In this document: positions 31,181 through 40,670 of the stretch, one piece after another
Layout of the letters: every line of letters starts with the position of its first letter
Position numbering within the stretch: position 1 is the first letter of the stretch
From: Adiantum capillus-veneris
Lineage: Eukaryota > Streptophyta > Polypodiopsida > Polypodiales > Pteridaceae
Assembly: GCA_014529385.2 (NCBI GenBank)
Contig: CM043946.1
Span: 37,958,058 to 38,022,057, forward strand
DNA: 64,000 bases
Direction: 5' to 3'
The notes under the pieces: model-generated
Told to the model about the DNA's origin: nothing
What the model saw: the letters and a program-made list of their open reading frames with translations, nothing else
The model's database searches: none
Made by a program: the position numbers and the translations under genes

Positions 31181-34100
31181 TCATGTACCATCATAGAGCA
31201 TCTTTTCCAAAGAGAGTGATTCAGAGTCTTTGACAAGATCTTCATTGTTTGGCCCCTCAGAATTTTGGTTGGAGTTACACTCATGCTTCATGTAACAATA
31301 CTTACATAAGACAACGGCCTTTGGACAGATCTTTGGTAGATCCTTTGGTAGAAGGCGACTCAAATAGGGCTTCAAGCGATACCCGTTTACCTTCCTGGAG
31401 TGCTCTTTACCATTCAAGTCCATAACCTGATAGTAACTAGAATTGAAAGCCTTCTTGAATATGTATGGCCCTTGCCATCTAGTTTCAAACTTGGCATCAA
31501 AACGATTGTCAAGTCGATTGTCATACCTTAGCACAAACTCTCCTTCCTTGATGCCTTTGTCCTTCAGTTTCTTGTCGTGCGTTTCTTTCGCTTGTGTGGC
31601 TTTCCTCTTGTAGCACTCATATGCTGCTTCTCTTTTCCACTCAAGCTCAGCTAAGGTAAGAAGTCGATCCATCCATGCTTCTTGATCATCTTGTGCTGAT
31701 TTGCCATGAAGTCGCATTGTTGGAATGTTTAGTTCAATTGGTTGTAAAGCCTCTTGACCATAGACCAAGTGAAATGGTGTGAACTCCGTGGCTTCCCTAT
31801 ATGTGGTTCGATACGCCCACAAGGCACCATCCAAGAAGTCATCCCACAACTTTGTCTTGTTTTTCACCATCTTTCTAATGATGCCTGCAATGACACCATT
31901 AGCTTTTTCTACCAAACCATTTGATTGGGGATAGTAGGGTGTACTGTGACGATGTAGAATGTGAAGTACTTCACAGACTTCTGTGAGCAAGCCCTTCCTA
32001 AACCCTGGACCATTATCAGAAACAATCTCCAAAGGTGTGCCAAATCTGCAACAAATGTGATTGTACACAAACTTGCTAACTGTCCTCTCATTCACTCTTG
32101 CCACACTTTGAGCTTCCACCCACCTAGTCATATAGTCTACAGCCACTAGAATGTAGAGTTTACCATTTTTTGTCCTAGGCAGAGGACCCATGGCATCAAT
32201 GCCCCACTTTTCAAAGGGTCCATTTGCAATCACTATTTGCCTCGGGCCATGCACCAACCTTCTATTTCCATTTATCTGACAATTGTGACAGCTTTTACAC
32301 CAATGTTGAACATCCACATGCAAGCTTGGCCAAACATACCCCGCAAGCAAAATCTTCTTCACAGTTAATTCTTGGGCAAAATGACCACCACATGCTTCTT
32401 CGTGCAAACCTTTTAGAATGGCTGGAATTTCCTCAATAGTTGGTACTCTTCTGCACACTTGATCCTTCCCTCTTTGATAGAGGGAGCCTTCTAGGAAGAG
32501 ATACATGCTTGCCTTCTTCATGAGTCTCCTCTTTTGAGCTTTTGTGAAGTCTGGTGGAAACTCACCCTCCAAAATGTAGCCAATGATGGGAGCCAATGAC
32601 TCCAATCCCTGGTACCTCGGTTGCTTCACAGCAGCCGCCACCATGATGACCTGCACTTCTTTATTTACACATGCAACGGCTTGTTGTGCAAGTAAATCAG
32701 CATCCTCATTTTGTTTCCTAGGAATATGATATAATTGCACCTCCTCAAATTGATTAAATAGCCTACGAATGGCATGAACTTTTGTCCTTAAGCTTTCATT
32801 CTTGCATGCCCAAATGCCTAAAATCTGTTTAACAATGAGAAGTGCATCTCCGTTTACCATGAGACGTTGTATCCCTTGGCCAATGCACATCTTCAAACCA
32901 TGAAGTAGAGTGTCATATTCTGCTTCATTGTTGCTAGCTGAACTTGGTAGATTGAACTTCTCTTTCATGACCACCTCTCCACTTGGGTTGAGCAACACTA
33001 GCCCTCCCCCTGCTTCTCCTGTGGCTCGACGAAAAGCTCCATCAAAGAACAAGGTAAAAGCATTAGGAATACTTTTTGGTGGTGGCAATGGTAGGGTCTT
33101 TACTTCAGGCACCTTAATCTCCTTTTCGTGCACCCTATAAGTGAGAATCCCTGCCAATTGTGCACGCACACTATCTTCTACCTTGAAAGAGTATTGAAAC
33201 TCTTGCAACTCGATAATCCACTTTGAGATCCTAGTACTAAGATTCATTTGAGATGACACCCAAGGGAACAAATTTTTTGCAGTGAGAATTACAAAAGGTT
33301 TTGGTAGCAGGTAGGATCTAAACTTTCTCACCGCAAACATGAGAGAAAGCATCATGAGTTCTGCTTCTGTGTAGTCTCTCTCCAAAGCATTCATGACCCT
33401 ACTAGCAAAGTAGATGGGTCGCATCCTTGTACTGTGGGGATCTTGTTGTAGCAACACAGCACTAATTGTTTCTTTCCCAGCACTAGAGCTAACAAAGAAT
33501 GTGTACTCCCAACAAGGAGGCATGAGTGTTGGTAGCTCTGACAAAATGACTTTAATGTTACAAAAGTACTCTTCAAGCTCATCAGACCATGCAAATTCTA
33601 CTTGTTGTGTCAACTTTTGCAAAGGATGAAGCAACTCCGAAGCTAAGTGAATAAAGCATGACATATACTTCACTTTTTGAATGAATGATATGACCTCTTT
33701 GAGATTCTTGGGTGAGGGGAGCTCAATAAGAGCCTTTGCCTTTGAAGGATCCACCTCAATGCCTTTATAGGAAACCTTGTGACCAAGCAAGATCACTTCA
33801 TCTTCATCTATGTGACACTTGTCGGGGTTGAGTTGACCTCCCATGTCATAGAGCTTCTTTAAACCTTCTTCTACCCTTTGTAGATGCAATGATTTTGAGC
33901 TATAAATACAAAAATCATCAATAAAAACCCTAATGGACTTTCCAAAGAATGCTTGAAACACCATGTTCATGAAGCGTTGGAAAGTTGCAGGAGCATTTGT
34001 CAGGCCAAATGGCATGACTCTAAAAGCATGACAACCCCAAGGAGTGATAAAGGTTGTTTTCAATTGATCCTCCAATGCGATACCTATTTGAAAGTAACCC

Positions 34101-35731
34101 AAGTAGCCATCACACACAGTGTGCTTCTCATGACCAGCTACTTCATTTAGTATCTCATCCTGAAATGGGAGGGGAAAGTGATCTCTTTTTGTTGCCTCAT
34201 TAAGTGGATGATAATCCACACACACCCTCCACTTGCCGTTTTTCTTAGGAGTGACAACAACGGGAGAGACCCACTCTGAATTCTCCACTGGATAAATGAA
34301 ACCTGCTGCTAGAAGCTTTCTTACCTCCTTGAGTAGAGCCTGCTCCTTAATGACTCCTAGCCTTCGCCGCTTTTGAGCCTTAGGTGTGGCCTCTGGCTTC
34401 AACTCAATCTTGTGTTGAACAACATCTACTCCACACACGTCGGTGTAGTCTTTAGCAAAAATCCTAGGAAACTTCCTTAGCACACATTTGAACTCCTCTC
34501 TTTCATCCTTTGTAAGTGTTGTAGACAGCATACCTTCTAACATTCCTTCATCTTCCACCTTTTTGTTCTCTTGGGAACCTACCTCTTCCAAACCTCGAGA
34601 AGAGGTCTCCTGGTTGTTTGGCTTAAACCTTACCCCCATGACTTCAATGGAGGACTCCTCTTCAGTAATGCTGCTGCTACTTTCTTCTTCTGAAGTGTTT
34701 TCAGTCCAATCTTCTTCCGTCTCACTTTGAGATGATTCTTCATGGAGCTCCTCTTGGCGTTGCTCCTTCATGTCAAAGACAACCTTCTTGTGATTGTCAT
34801 TCCTGCAAATTAGCTTTCCACTCTCCCAATCCTGCAAAGCTCGCATTTTCATTAGCCATGGTCTTCCTAGGATAAATGGGTAACCATTTCCCTTGGTAGA
34901 CATGACATAGAAATCCACTGCCTTCTTAATGCCAAAGGCCTCCACAAAAACATTTTTACAAATGCCTACGCACCTAGCCTTGCTATTGTTTCCCATTTTC
35001 ACTTTGATTTCAGGTGTCTCATGGATGTGCATGCCTAGTCTTTGCATGAGCCCTTCTGTCATGATGCAAATTTGTGCACCCCCATCCACTAGACCTTTCC
35101 TAACCAATCTTCCTTTTATGTAACAATCTAGCACAGGTGTAATATCCTCGTTCATTTCAGCATGTGCAATTTTTACAACAGGAAAACTCTCTTTTACCTT
35201 TCTCCTAGTGCTAACTGCCTTTGTTAAATCCCTCCTAACTTGTGGGCATAATGCAAGAAACTGAGGCCATGAGATATCAGGACCCTTACCTCGCATGTCT
35301 TCCAACAGGTTGTATGGAGCCATACCATGTCCAAGAGGGAAGTCTTGGAGATTGATACGACGTCGAGTCCTCTTAGCTTCCTTGGTCTCCTTTGCCTTCT
35401 TGCCTTGTCCATGGTCACTCTGTGATGGGACACCCTCTTTCTCTTTATCTTTTCCTCGGCCACACTTAATGCCATTGGCTTCCATGTCAACCTCATTTGA
35501 ATTTGTCACCTCTACCACATGCACATTTGGATCTGGCAAAGGTGGAACTCCTTCTACCCCTTGTGGAGGTGGTCTTGGTCCATTTGGCCTTTGTAGAAGC
35601 CTTGGTTGTTGACCAGCTCCTTCTCCTGCATTCATCACTGGGTAATTCAAGTTAGGTCTCCCTGGCTCCCCACGGGGCCAAGGACAATTATACATCCCAT
35701 GTCCAGACTCTCCGCAATTCCAACATTGCAA
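31181..35731 (-). CDS. pol: G2 pol: zinc knuckle, protease, RT, RNase H, second RNase H, integrase
   Basis: An open frame of 1,516 codons. In order: CCHC knuckle CWNCGESGHGMYNC (residues 3-16); protease near 215, reading LVDGGAQICIMT; RT (about 480-690) with active site VFIDDFCIYSS near 604; RNase H (about 745-860); a second RNase H near 890-1035 (FFDGAF, NNEAEY, NGDALLIV, NEDADLLA); integrase with CGGHFAQ and CKSCHNC zinc ligands, catalytic D in GIDAMG, D in SDNGPGF and E in GLVEKANG. The C-terminus has WQGPYIFKKAF and NGYRLKPYL. The dual RNase H places it in the Tat/Ogre branch. It overlaps the gag frame only through a TGA, so translation would need stop suppression. The protease triad is D-G-G instead of D-S/T-G, the one missing key residue I see. 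Confidence 0.95.
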   Translation of the reverse strand: MQCWNCGESGHGMYNCPWPRGEPGRPNLNYPVMNAGEGAGQQPRLLQRPNGPRPPPQGVEGVPPLPDPNVHVVEVTNSNEVDMEANGIKCGRGKDKEKEGVPSQSDHGQGKKAKETKEAKRTRRRINLQDFPLGHGMAPYNLLEDMRGKGPDISWPQFLALCPQVRRDLTKAVSTRRKVKESFPVVKIAHAEMNEDITPVLDCYIKGRLVRKGLVDGGAQICIMTEGLMQRLGMHIHETPEIKVKMGNNSKARCVGICKNVFVEAFGIKKAVDFYVMSTKGNGYPFILGRPWLMKMRALQDWESGKLICRNDNHKKVVFDMKEQRQEELHEESSQSETEEDWTENTSEEESSSSITEEESSIEVMGVRFKPNNQETSSRGLEEVGSQENKKVEDEGMLEGMLSTTLTKDEREEFKCVLRKFPRIFAKDYTDVCGVDVVQHKIELKPEATPKAQKRRRLGVIKEQALLKEVRKLLAAGFIYPVENSEWVSPVVVTPKKNGKWRVCVDYHPLNEATKRDHFPLPFQDEILNEVAGHEKHTVCDGYLGYFQIGIALEDQLKTTFITPWGCHAFRVMPFGLTNAPATFQRFMNMVFQAFFGKSIRVFIDDFCIYSSKSLHLQRVEEGLKKLYDMGGQLNPDKCHIDEDEVILLGHKVSYKGIEVDPSKAKALIELPSPKNLKEVISFIQKVKYMSCFIHLASELLHPLQKLTQQVEFAWSDELEEYFCNIKVILSELPTLMPPCWEYTFFVSSSAGKETISAVLLQQDPHSTRMRPIYFASRVMNALERDYTEAELMMLSLMFAVRKFRSYLLPKPFVILTAKNLFPWVSSQMNLSTRISKWIIELQEFQYSFKVEDSVRAQLAGILTYRVHEKEIKVPEVKTLPLPPPKSIPNAFTLFFDGAFRRATGEAGGGLVLLNPSGEVVMKEKFNLPSSASNNEAEYDTLLHGLKMCIGQGIQRLMVNGDALLIVKQILGIWACKNESLRTKVHAIRRLFNQFEEVQLYHIPRKQNEDADLLAQQAVACVNKEVQVIMVAAAVKQPRYQGLESLAPIIGYILEGEFPPDFTKAQKRRLMKKASMYLFLEGSLYQRGKDQVCRRVPTIEEIPAILKGLHEEACGGHFAQELTVKKILLAGYVWPSLHVDVQHWCKSCHNCQINGNRRLVHGPRQIVIANGPFEKWGIDAMGPLPRTKNGKLYILVAVDYMTRWVEAQSVARVNERTVSKFVYNHICCRFGTPLEIVSDNGPGFRKGLLTEVCEVLHILHRHSTPYYPQSNGLVEKANGVIAGIIRKMVKNKTKLWDDFLDGALWAYRTTYREATEFTPFHLVYGQEALQPIELNIPTMRLHGKSAQDDQEAWMDRLLTLAELEWKREAAYECYKRKATQAKETHDKKLKDKGIKEGEFVLRYDNRLDNRFDAKFETRWQGPYIFKKAFNSSYYQVMDLNGKEHSRKVNGYRLKPYLSRLLPKDLPKICPKAVVLCKYCYMKHECNSNQNSEGPNNEDLVKDSESLSLEKMLYDGT

Positions 35732-35752
35732 GACTCTCCTAGGTCGTGGATC

Positions 35753-36436
35753 TCACTCTTCAGACTTCTTTGCTTGTGCAAGGTGAATTGACAGGCTGCT
35801 TAAAGATTCGTTTAACTTCTCAATTACTTCCGCCGTTACCTCAGGGAGCTCCCTCGATGTTGATGCTTGTGACTTACCTTTGGGTCTAAGACCTTCTATT
35901 GGAACCTCTCCCCTTAAGCACTTGAGTTTCCTATACTTCTCAGCAGCCCTAGTTTCCGCTGCATCAAAAGTAGCAGGTGCACCCGCCTCAACTTTTACCT
36001 TAAGGTCAGGAAAGAGTCCGGCTATGAACCTCTCCTTTAAAAATTCTGCACCATCACCAGGGCTAGCAACATTTCGTATCCATAGAGCCCAAAGACGTAG
36101 AAACTCTTGCTTGTACAAGTAGTAGTCATCTAAGTCTTTTTGCTTATGAGAAACAATGTCTTGCCATAGTTTTTGAGTGTTTTGGGGATCAAAGAAGTAT
36201 CTCTTAAAACGATTCAAAACTTTTGTGTAATTCCCCTTAACTTCCTCAGGCAAAGAGTCAAACCAAGTACTAGCATCTTTCCTAAGGACCACCTCAAACA
36301 TTTCTACACGTTCTTGATCAGTTATTATCCTCTTGATACGGCAAGACATCTTGAAATTCGCTAAAAATAATTCAGCATCCTCTCCAGGCTCTCCAAAGAA
36401 AAGAGGATACCCAGACATTTGGCGTTGGCTTTCCAT
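35753..36436 (-). CDS. gag: G2 gag, 227 aa
   Basis: It starts MESQRQMSGYPLFFGEPG and contains a gag capsid-type region (DASTWFDSLPEEV, VLNRFKRYFFD, EFLRLWALW, FLKERFIAGLFPDLKVKV). It ends at a TGA (35753-35755). The next codons in the same frame lead within ten residues to the zinc knuckle of the pol ORF, so the knuckle is made only by readthrough. It aligns in order with G4 gag. The frame is otherwise intact. Confidence 0.92.
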   Translation of the reverse strand: MESQRQMSGYPLFFGEPGEDAELFLANFKMSCRIKRIITDQERVEMFEVVLRKDASTWFDSLPEEVKGNYTKVLNRFKRYFFDPQNTQKLWQDIVSHKQKDLDDYYLYKQEFLRLWALWIRNVASPGDGAEFLKERFIAGLFPDLKVKVEAGAPATFDAAETRAAEKYRKLKCLRGEVPIEGLRPKGKSQASTSRELPEVTAEVIEKLNESLSSLSIHLAQAKKSEE

Positions 36437-36520
36437 TGAATTGATTTCAAAGTGACACCCGTTTTTGTTTTTCTTTCTTAAAAAGATTTACACAATAATG
36501 TATCTAGCTTGCAATCTATT

Positions 36521-36739
36521 CTACAACAAAATAAAGATATTCACATCAAATGACCTATGATAATCAATAAGAGGTAGAATGACAGGGTTTGGTGATGCGA
36601 GAATTTCTCCTACTTTTCGGGCACCAAACATGAACACCATACGTTGTTGAAAATGGATTTTCCTACTAATTGCAATGTTTATTCTAATGTGTGGAGTGAA
36701 ATGGAAGGGGAAAACCTCTATTCCTGGGCCATTATCCAT
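36521..36739 (-). CDS. Leader ORF 'b' of G2, 72 aa, unknown
   Basis: An intact ORF in the same frame as gag, starting MDNGPGIEVF and ending SFDVNIFILL. It shares with the G4 domain at 20475-20684 the pattern RKI.FQQR.VF.FGA, EIL.SP.P and SFDV.IFILL. It is also a clear paralogue of ORF 'a' just upstream (common core: ..EI.AS.NP.ILPLI.Y, then DV.IF.L). No signal peptide is evident; the C-terminal third is hydrophobic with alternating charged residues. It sits in the leader before gag, as Ogre ORF1 does. Function unknown. Confidence 0.7.
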   Translation of the reverse strand: MDNGPGIEVFPFHFTPHIRINIAISRKIHFQQRMVFMFGARKVGEILASPNPVILPLIDYHRSFDVNIFILL

Positions 36740-36760
36740 GGTCTATGCATGACCTAATGC

Positions 36761-36973
36761 TTAAAACAAAACAAAAATATAGACGTCCAAACTAAAGTCG
36801 TACCTAATGAGAGGCAAAATAAAAGGATTTACTGAAGCGTTTATCTCAGCCAACCTAAGAGGACCTAAAATTCTACGAATGACACGTTGAAATTGCAACT
36901 TAGTAATAACAATTATGTGTACCTTTTGCCTTGCAATGGGAATGAAGGGATCATACAAATCTTCGTGATTCAT
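36761..36973 (-). CDS. Leader ORF 'a' of G2, 70 aa, unknown
   Basis: An intact ORF beginning MNHEDLYDPFIPIARQ, 76 bases inside the 5' LTR and close to the primer site. It is the counterpart of the G4 ORF at 20253-20465: 51 of 70 residues are identical by my count, with mostly different synonymous codons. It is followed in frame by ORF 'b', then gag, then pol, each separated by in-frame stops. In G4 the order of 'a' and 'b' is reversed. Confidence 0.72.
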   Translation of the reverse strand: MNHEDLYDPFIPIARQKVHIIVITKLQFQRVIRRILGPLRLAEINASVNPFILPLIRYDFSLDVYIFVLF

Positions 36974-37029
36974 GCAAACTACTTGACTATGCTAAAGGTT
37001 GATTCTACACAAAAATACACAAGCCGTTC

Positions 37030-37048
37030 CTCAGTGGGGGCACCAATT
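37030..37048 (-). other. Putative primer-binding site of G2
   Basis: The minus strand reads AATTGGTGCCCCCACTGAGG directly after the LTR end GCGCCTCA. The block ATTGGTGCCCCCAC is shared with G4. The cognate tRNA was not identified. Confidence 0.65.
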
Positions 37049-39708
37049 TGAGGCGCTCCGGGGTGGGCAACAAGAAGAGTGGCCTCTAGACACCCTTCAA
37101 GGCTCCCGTGCTGCTCAATGGGCCTGAGGAACAACACAACACAAACCAAAACAACAAACCCACAGCCAAATCCCAACTACACAAGGGGCACCACCTAGTT
37201 TAAGAGCGAACTAGGACGCAAAAGAGGAGAATCGTTAGAGCAACCCACAAACAAGCAAGGAATTTACACTAACCCTAACACCAATGGAATACTCTCACAC
37301 CCTAAAACACGAGAGAGAGAGAGAGAGAGATAGTGCTCGGGCTGCTTTGAAACGTATCGCAATGATCAAGCAAACACAACTATATATTTAAGAAAGAGAG
37401 AGAAAGGGGGAGGGGGTGCTTGTTGCATTAATACCTTCTTACAAATCTGTCATGACAAATCAAAGTGAGATTAGTACTTGTTCAACATAGCTTGCGTAAA
37501 TTTCACCACAACACATCACAAGAAAAGCCACCCCAATCACTGTCTTAAGGCCAGGGGAGTCCTCTCCACCCTGTCGCCCTCTTACAGTATGTGGGATTTA
37601 TGGCTAGATTGATGACAACACCAGAGACAAGCTATCAAGAACTTAACAAAAAAACACCAAGACACTTACGCATCATTGTTGTCCATTACTTCACGTTGGA
37701 AGGGAGACAAAGTATCCAAGCTTAGTCCAAATCCACCCTCCTTGATTCAGCGAATGTTGGGCTTACACTAGTAGGAGAAATGATAGATTTCCTACTCTCA
37801 ATTGAATGATCACTCTCTCTCTTACAATGGCATAGAGTTCCCTTGCTAATCCCCTATTACAACACATGCACATGCATAAGACAATGAGCTTCCACTCAAG
37901 AGCTCCTTCTAGAGAGGTTGAGCTTGGCTTCTCAAGCTATAGCATAGTGCTCTTGCTTATGGCTCCGCCTTTTGTGCTAGCTACATCCTCCTTTTATAGC
38001 AATTTTGAAGGCTAGGGTTACTCCTCTAACCATGGTTGGGTTAGATTTTCAGCAATTTATCTAATTTCTTTTGCTTGGAATTATCAAGAAGTTGGTGAGG
38101 AAAGAGAGAGGAGAGAAATGGAGGTGATAGGACTTTTCATAGTGGGTTAGTGTTAGTAGAGTTAGTATTAATTTACAAATGGAATTGGATATTTACAATG
38201 GGAGTATCCATGTGGGATACAAATAAGGAAGAAAAAAACTCTTAAGAGGTAAGAAAAGGTGGCTTTCTTACAAGGTTGATGCTCCAAGTGTCTTGAGTAG
38301 GGCCGATTTTGACGCCTGTTGACGGTCCACTAGCTTTGACGGTACATTTTTTCTCCACTCTTGACCTTCCTTGAGAGACAAGATAATTGAAGCTGAGTAA
38401 TCAACCACCATGATGCTGTCTTTTAAGAGAAGAGGCTGAATTTTGTGGTTTTTTTGATAGATATGGGTAAATTGGAGGAGGAAAAATGAGACTAGGTGGT
38501 CAATTTTGGAATGGAATTGTGTGTGGGAGGTATGAGTTCACCATGGTTTCTCTTATTCTTCAAGGTTGAGGAGAAGGTGAGTAGTGTGCAGAGAGGAGTG
38601 GTGAGAGAGATGGGGATGATGAGTGGAGAAGTGTGTGTGAAAGAGGAAAATGATAAAGTGGAAGAGACAGTGTGGCTGCATAGCATGGGAAAACTGGGGT
38701 CCACTAAAAAAATCATAGCTCACAGCTCGTAGCTCAAAAAAATATGAAAAAAATTGAGGCAAAAGTTCAGCCCACGAGCTACAACTTTTGTTTGTATCAC
38801 CTTTTCAAATTCGGAGAGCAAGTGAACTTTAAAAATTCAGCAAAACCGACCGTTTTTTTCCACTGCAAGGTCCTTGTGGGGTCCTTCTTTGGATGATTCT
38901 TTTGAATACCTCCAAGAGTGAGCCCTCCATAGTGCATGTATGCATGTCACCTACCCTTGACCTTATTTGGTAGGTCTATAATTGAAGATATTGTTGAGAT
39001 TAGGATATAAGTGAATAGTACAACTAAGAAAATCAAATATTGAGGGGTCTAAAAAATATGTACATGTCAAATATAAATAATATAAGTAGAAAAAATATAA
39101 AGGGGTCAAAAGAAATCTCTCTCATTATGAGGCTACCATAAAAAGATAAATATTTTTGCTGTTCTAATTTTTTAGAAAAAAACAAAATAGATGTAGGAAG
39201 GGAAAAATCAAAATAGTGAAAAAATATACACATAAATAAAACTAGTTTTTTTGGATTTTTGTTGGGGTGGAGTTACACCAAATATAAGAGAAGCTTACAT
39301 GAAAATATTTCTATATGGAATAAAGAGTACGAAAAATGGTAAGAAAAAATTGTGGTAATGGTGAGGCAATGTACAGAGCATAAATAACACACACCTAGGT
39401 AGAAATATTTAAATAAATACCAAAATAATTATGAAAAAATCTTTTATTTAGGCCCTATATACAAAGAAATATTTACATACGCATGGGCCATAATATACCT
39501 ATATTTTTTATTTTTATTTATTTTTTTGGCTCAACTAACCCAATGACTAGCTAATTGAGGGTTTTTTAAGAAGATATGGGAAAAGTCCCGTGACTCACGC
39601 ACGCCTATGTATAGTGAAATGGTAGGGATAGCCACAGTGTTTGGGTGATTTTGGTAGGGTGAGGTAACTCACTGTGGTAATTACAAAGAGCCGAAAAAAC
39701 GGCTATCA
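37049..39708 (-). mobile_element. 5' LTR of G2
   Basis: 2,660 bp, TG...CA ended, nearly identical to 28502-31152. The TATA box lies at 37989-37998 (minus). A GA tract near 37312-37330 is longer than in the 3' LTR. Differences cluster near the U3 start (39450-39620). Confidence 0.95.
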
Positions 39709-40670
39709 ATATGAGTGCCAAAGGAATGCAAATCCTTCAAACAAAGAATCTTCTACCAGGTTTGAAAGAAGTGGACTTAGAGTTATGTGAAGATTGTGTT
39801 TATGGTAAACAAAAGAGGGTAAAATTTCAAAAATTAGGAAATGAAAGAAAAAATAAATAAACTTGAGTTGGTTCATTCTGATGTTTGGGGTCCTGCAAGT
39901 ACACCATCACTTGGTGGCTCATTGTACTATGTAACATTCATAGACAATGCGACTAGAAAAACATGGGTTTATGTCATGAAGAATAAATCCGATGTATTTT
40001 CCATATTTCAAAGGTGGAAAGCCTTTGTGGAGAATGAAACAGGTACCAAGGTTAAATGCCTCAGATCCGACAATGGAGGCGAATATTGCAGCCAAGCTTT
40101 TGAAAGATTTTGTGCTAGCAATGGCATTCGGAGGCAAAGGACAACCCCAAGGACACCTCAACAAAATGGGATTTCGAAAAGGATGAACAGGACAATCATG
40201 GAACGGGCACGAAGCATGCGGCTACATGCAGGCCTACCGCTTGAGCTTTGGGCGGAACCTGTAAGTATGTCTGTGTACTTAATCAATCGGTCACCCTCAA
40301 CGGCATTGGATAAGGGAGTTCCAGAAGAGACATGGACAGGTAAACCGGTGAATTATGCATTTCTCAAAGTGTTTGGGTGTGAGGCTTTCATGCACATAGA
40401 TAGAAGCCTAAGATCAAAGTTAGATACAAAGTCCAAAAAGTGTTTCTTCATTGGCTATGGAGAAAGAGACTTTGGGTATCGCCTATGGAATCCTGAAGAT
40501 GGTAAAATCTTAAGGAGTAGGGATGTAATTTTTAACAAGAAAAATATGTACAAAGATTACTTGGAAAGAAAACAAACAAAAGAAATAGGTGATGAGTACA
40601 TGGAGCTTGAGGACGGTGAAGACTCCAGGACTGCAAACGGTGACAATGTGCAACAACGTCAACCAAATGA
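39709..40670 (+). pseudogene. pol: Copia A integrase, continued after G2
   Basis: It resumes at MSAKGMQ with the zinc-finger Cys pair CEDCVYGK. A frameshift near 39835-39845 separates this from LELVHSDVWGP (first catalytic Asp), RSDNGGEYCS (second Asp) and QQNGISKRMNRTIMERAR; the catalytic Glu of the usual NGVAERMN is replaced by Lys (SKRMN). The C-terminal core KVFGCEAFMHI and FFIGYGERDFGYRLWNP follows. The frame ends in an acidic linker (MELEDGEDS) and is then cut at about 40670, where antisense gene sequence begins. RT and RNase H of this element are missing. Confidence 0.9.

Larger units (their letters stand above)
28502..39708 (-). mobile_element. Gypsy G2, complete Tat-like LTR retrotransposon, 11.2 kb
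   Basis: Both LTRs are present (3' LTR 28502-31152, 5' LTR 37049-39708), with polypurine tract, primer site, two leader ORFs, gag and pol. The 4-bp string ATAT flanks it (28498-28501 and 39709-39712). Removing the element and one ATAT restores the copia A frame (GH then MSAKGMQ). The LTRs differ by scattered substitutions and a GA-repeat length change, so by eye they are almost identical, implying recent insertion. Apart from in-frame stops between ORFs, the coding region is open. It is the youngest and most complete element here. Confidence 0.95.
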
